A program made the position numbers and the translations under genes. Positions 5,627-6,803 of a stretch of 6,803 bases of DNA are shown here, in pieces. Position 1 is the stretch's first letter; each line of letters opens with the position of its first letter. Below the pieces are notes generated by a model that saw nothing but the letters and a program-made list of their open reading frames with translations, was not told the DNA's origin and did no database searches. The stretch is from Microcaldota archaeon (GTDB lineage: Archaea > Micrarchaeota > Micrarchaeia > Anstonellales > Anstonellaceae). The stretch is taken from NCBI GenBank assembly GCA_026396335.1, contig JAPLWZ010000082.1:1-6803 (forward strand), in the 5' to 3' direction.

Positions 5627-6190
5627 CTAATTTTTCAAAAGTTCGGAAATTTTATTGTTCCGTTCGGGCGTGCGCGTGTTTGGAAAAATTCCATCAGAAG
5701 GCAGCACCATTATTTCACGGCAGCCGTCTTCATCCAACGGAGGGCCGAAGAAACGAGTATTTAGATTAATTTTTGAGAGGAAATTATCTATTTGCGTTAG
5801 TATGCGATCCCCGAAGAAAAGGCTACTAATCCTTGATTCCGCGTAGAGCATTGTTTCATCGATCAGGCTCTCTTTGCCAGCGTATTTCTGGCTAAGGATA
5901 TCTTTTGGGCAGAAGCGCACCAAGTCATACTTGGTTTCCACCTTGTCTATGTTGGAATTGATCGGAATGGCAATGTTGAGATCACAGTTGCTGTACTCCT
6001 TCGCGTCCTTTTTCAGTTCCTTGTAAAAGACAGACAGCTTCCTGTTGTTGAAGCGGGTGTGGAGGATGGAACCGCGCACGCGCCCAACCGTAATGCCTTG
6101 CCTTACTCTCCCTTTCCTTATAGTAACCCGGTAACTGTTTGTGCCCTCAATCCCCTCCACGCTTTCAATATTTTTGAGGCGAATCACCAT
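5627..6190 (-). CDS. Hypothetical protein, no family recognised
   Basis: A continuous 187-residue frame from ATG 6188-6190 (MVIRLKNIESVEG); two in-frame upstream starts (TTG 6191-6193, GTG 6194-6196) would add one or two residues. Ribosome site is weak (GGTG). No signal peptide or membrane segment is apparent. The first 60 residues look like alternating short strands rich in Arg and Lys (YRVTIRKGRVRQGITVGRV). The middle is mixed, and the C-terminal half has helices (SLIDETMLYAESRISSLFFG) followed by FFGPPLDEDGCREIMVLP. Cysteines are few and unpaired, so no metal site is evident. Base use looks slightly more AT-rich than its neighbours by eye. Its tail converges on the signal peptidase gene with a 12-base gap. 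I offer no function. The long open frame and a TATA-like box just ahead support a real gene. Confidence 0.65.
   Translation of the reverse strand: MVIRLKNIESVEGIEGTNSYRVTIRKGRVRQGITVGRVRGSILHTRFNNRKLSVFYKELKKDAKEYSNCDLNIAIPINSNIDKVETKYDLVRFCPKDILSQKYAGKESLIDETMLYAESRISSLFFGDRILTQIDNFLSKINLNTRFFGPPLDEDGCREIMVLPSDGIFPNTRTPERNNKISELLKN
5630..5635 (+). terminator. Short T run after the signal peptidase gene
   Basis: ATTTTT begins 15 bases past the signal peptidase stop, inside the last codons of the converging minus-strand gene. It could serve as a weak U-tract terminator. There is no hairpin before it. Confidence 0.25.
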
Positions 6191-6218
6191 CAACACCAGA
6201 AAAAAATATGGCGAAAAA

Positions 6219-6228
6219 TGTTAATAAA
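6219..6228 (-). promoter_or_regulatory. TATA-like box for the hypothetical gene
   Basis: On the minus strand TTTATTAACA lies about 30 bases ahead of the ATG at 6190, within the 55-base gap after the permease stop. A start of transcription about 25 bp downstream would fall near 6198 and leave a very short leader. The gap therefore may separate the hypothetical gene from permease transcription. Confidence 0.4.
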
Positions 6229-6245
6229 CGGTGGAGATTGCCGAA

Positions 6246-6803
6246 TTAGCCTATCAGCGCGTTGAAAAGATAGCCCGTCAGCACGAATGCTATGAAAAGG
6301 ATTATTGCGAATGCCACAAGGAGTTTTGGGCGCAGCACCTTGCGCAAGATTATCATTTCTGGAAGCGAGAGCCCTATCACACTCATCATGAATGCGAGCG
6401 CTGTGCCAACTGCCATGCCCTTGCTGATAAGGACGCCGACAATTGGCACCATGCCGGCTGCATTTGAGTAGAGGGGAATGCCTATCAGCACTGCTATCGG
6501 GACTGCGAGCAGGTTGTTTCCGCCGGCTATTTGGGAAAGGAAGTCGGATGGCGCGTAGCCGTGAATGATACCGCCGATTGCTATTCCCAGAAGCAGGAAG
6601 GGAAGCACGCGAAGCGTGATGTCTTTTGATTCGCTGATTGCGAAATTTATGCGCTGTTTCCAGTTCATTTCCCGCTCGTGAAGTTTCTTTGCCTTCAATT
6701 TGTAGACAAAAGGCTCGACTTCTTTTTCAAGATGCAGCCTGCCGATTATTATTCCGGCAATTACTGCAATCACAAAGCCTGAACCTATGTAAAGCAGCGC
6801 GAT
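6246..6803 (-). CDS. COG0701 / ArsP-like permease, C-terminal part, cut by window end
   Basis: Multi-pass membrane transporter of the DUF318/ArsP_1 family (COG0701, UPF0718). Characterised members such as ArsP export trivalent organoarsenicals; most are uncharacterised. The 185 codons present run off the window at 6803, so the N-terminal half is missing; an internal GTG at 6771-6773 is not the start because the frame continues upstream. Hydrophobic spans include VIAVIAGIIIG, LRVLPFLLLGIAIGGII, LLAVPIAVLIGIPLYSN and LLVAFAIILFIAFVLTG. The family core is seen as IGIPLYSNAAGMVPIVGVLI followed by KGMAVGTALAFMMSVIGLSL. The LYSN stretch has no cysteine where some ArsP-type members carry one, so metal or arsenic specificity should not be assumed. 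The charged loop between spans (KEVEPFVYKLKAKKLHEREM) should face the cytoplasm. The stop is at 6246-6248. Confidence 0.85.
   Translation of the reverse strand: MALLYIGSGFVIAVIAGIIIGRLHLEKEVEPFVYKLKAKKLHEREMNWKQRINFAISESKDITLRVLPFLLLGIAIGGIIHGYAPSDFLSQIAGGNNLLAVPIAVLIGIPLYSNAAGMVPIVGVLISKGMAVGTALAFMMSVIGLSLPEMIILRKVLRPKLLVAFAIILFIAFVLTGYLFNALIG

Noticed and set aside
6231..6467. Cys/His-rich 78-residue plus-strand frame resembling a metal-binding protein
   Set aside because: It is antisense to the hydrophobic permease gene, whose Ala- and Met-rich codons read as Cys and His in reverse. No ribosome site or family supports it.

Overview
The window is most likely archaeal, apart from its first ~130 bases. 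The evidence is an archaeal-type LonB protease, the exosome subunit Csl4 next to RNA polymerase subunit Rpo11 (RpoL), a type I signal peptidase of the archaeal/ER kind (catalytic His in place of Lys), a DUF373 membrane protein, and TATA-like boxes about 25 bp ahead of plausible transcript starts. The single-subunit informational genes and moderate GC would fit many archaea. A DPANN-like lineage is a guess and cannot be settled from this sequence.

Left end (1-891). Bases 1-129 read on the minus strand as a piece of a high-GC bacterial-type peroxiredoxin (Bcp/PrxQ) whose 43 codons all end in G or C. From about base 106 the plus strand becomes the C-terminal third of LonB. The two reading frames overlap over a short stretch that makes good sense in both, so this looks like a chimeric join and not a real gene boundary.

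892-2372. After lon comes a T-rich tract, then a TATA-like box framed by an 8-bp inverted repeat with a third half-site one helical turn upstream. This should drive a two-gene unit: a small AbrB/SpoVT-like DNA-binding protein and a radical SAM enzyme resembling the MSMEG_0568 group. Both genes read correctly only if one extra base, probably in a short homopolymer, is removed near the 5' end. This means either sequencing error near a bad contig end or genuine decay.

2373-3628 (minus). A DUF373 integral membrane protein with an apparent C-terminal PRC-barrel-like domain ends in a perfect 16-bp palindrome followed by a T-rich tract, a likely terminator. It shares a compact divergent promoter region with the next block.

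3736-5614 (plus). csl4, rpoL and a signal peptidase lie in one direction with gaps of 38 and 20 bases, probably one transcript joining RNA degradation, transcription and protein export. The signal peptidase carries a cysteine-containing insert between its catalytic Ser and His boxes.

5627-6803 (minus). An unrecognised 188-residue protein and the C-terminal part of a COG0701/ArsP-like permease that runs off the window.

I found no tRNA, rRNA, CRISPR array or insertion sequence. I see no clearly new system. The closest candidate is the AbrB-like/radical SAM pair with its own operator-like repeats.
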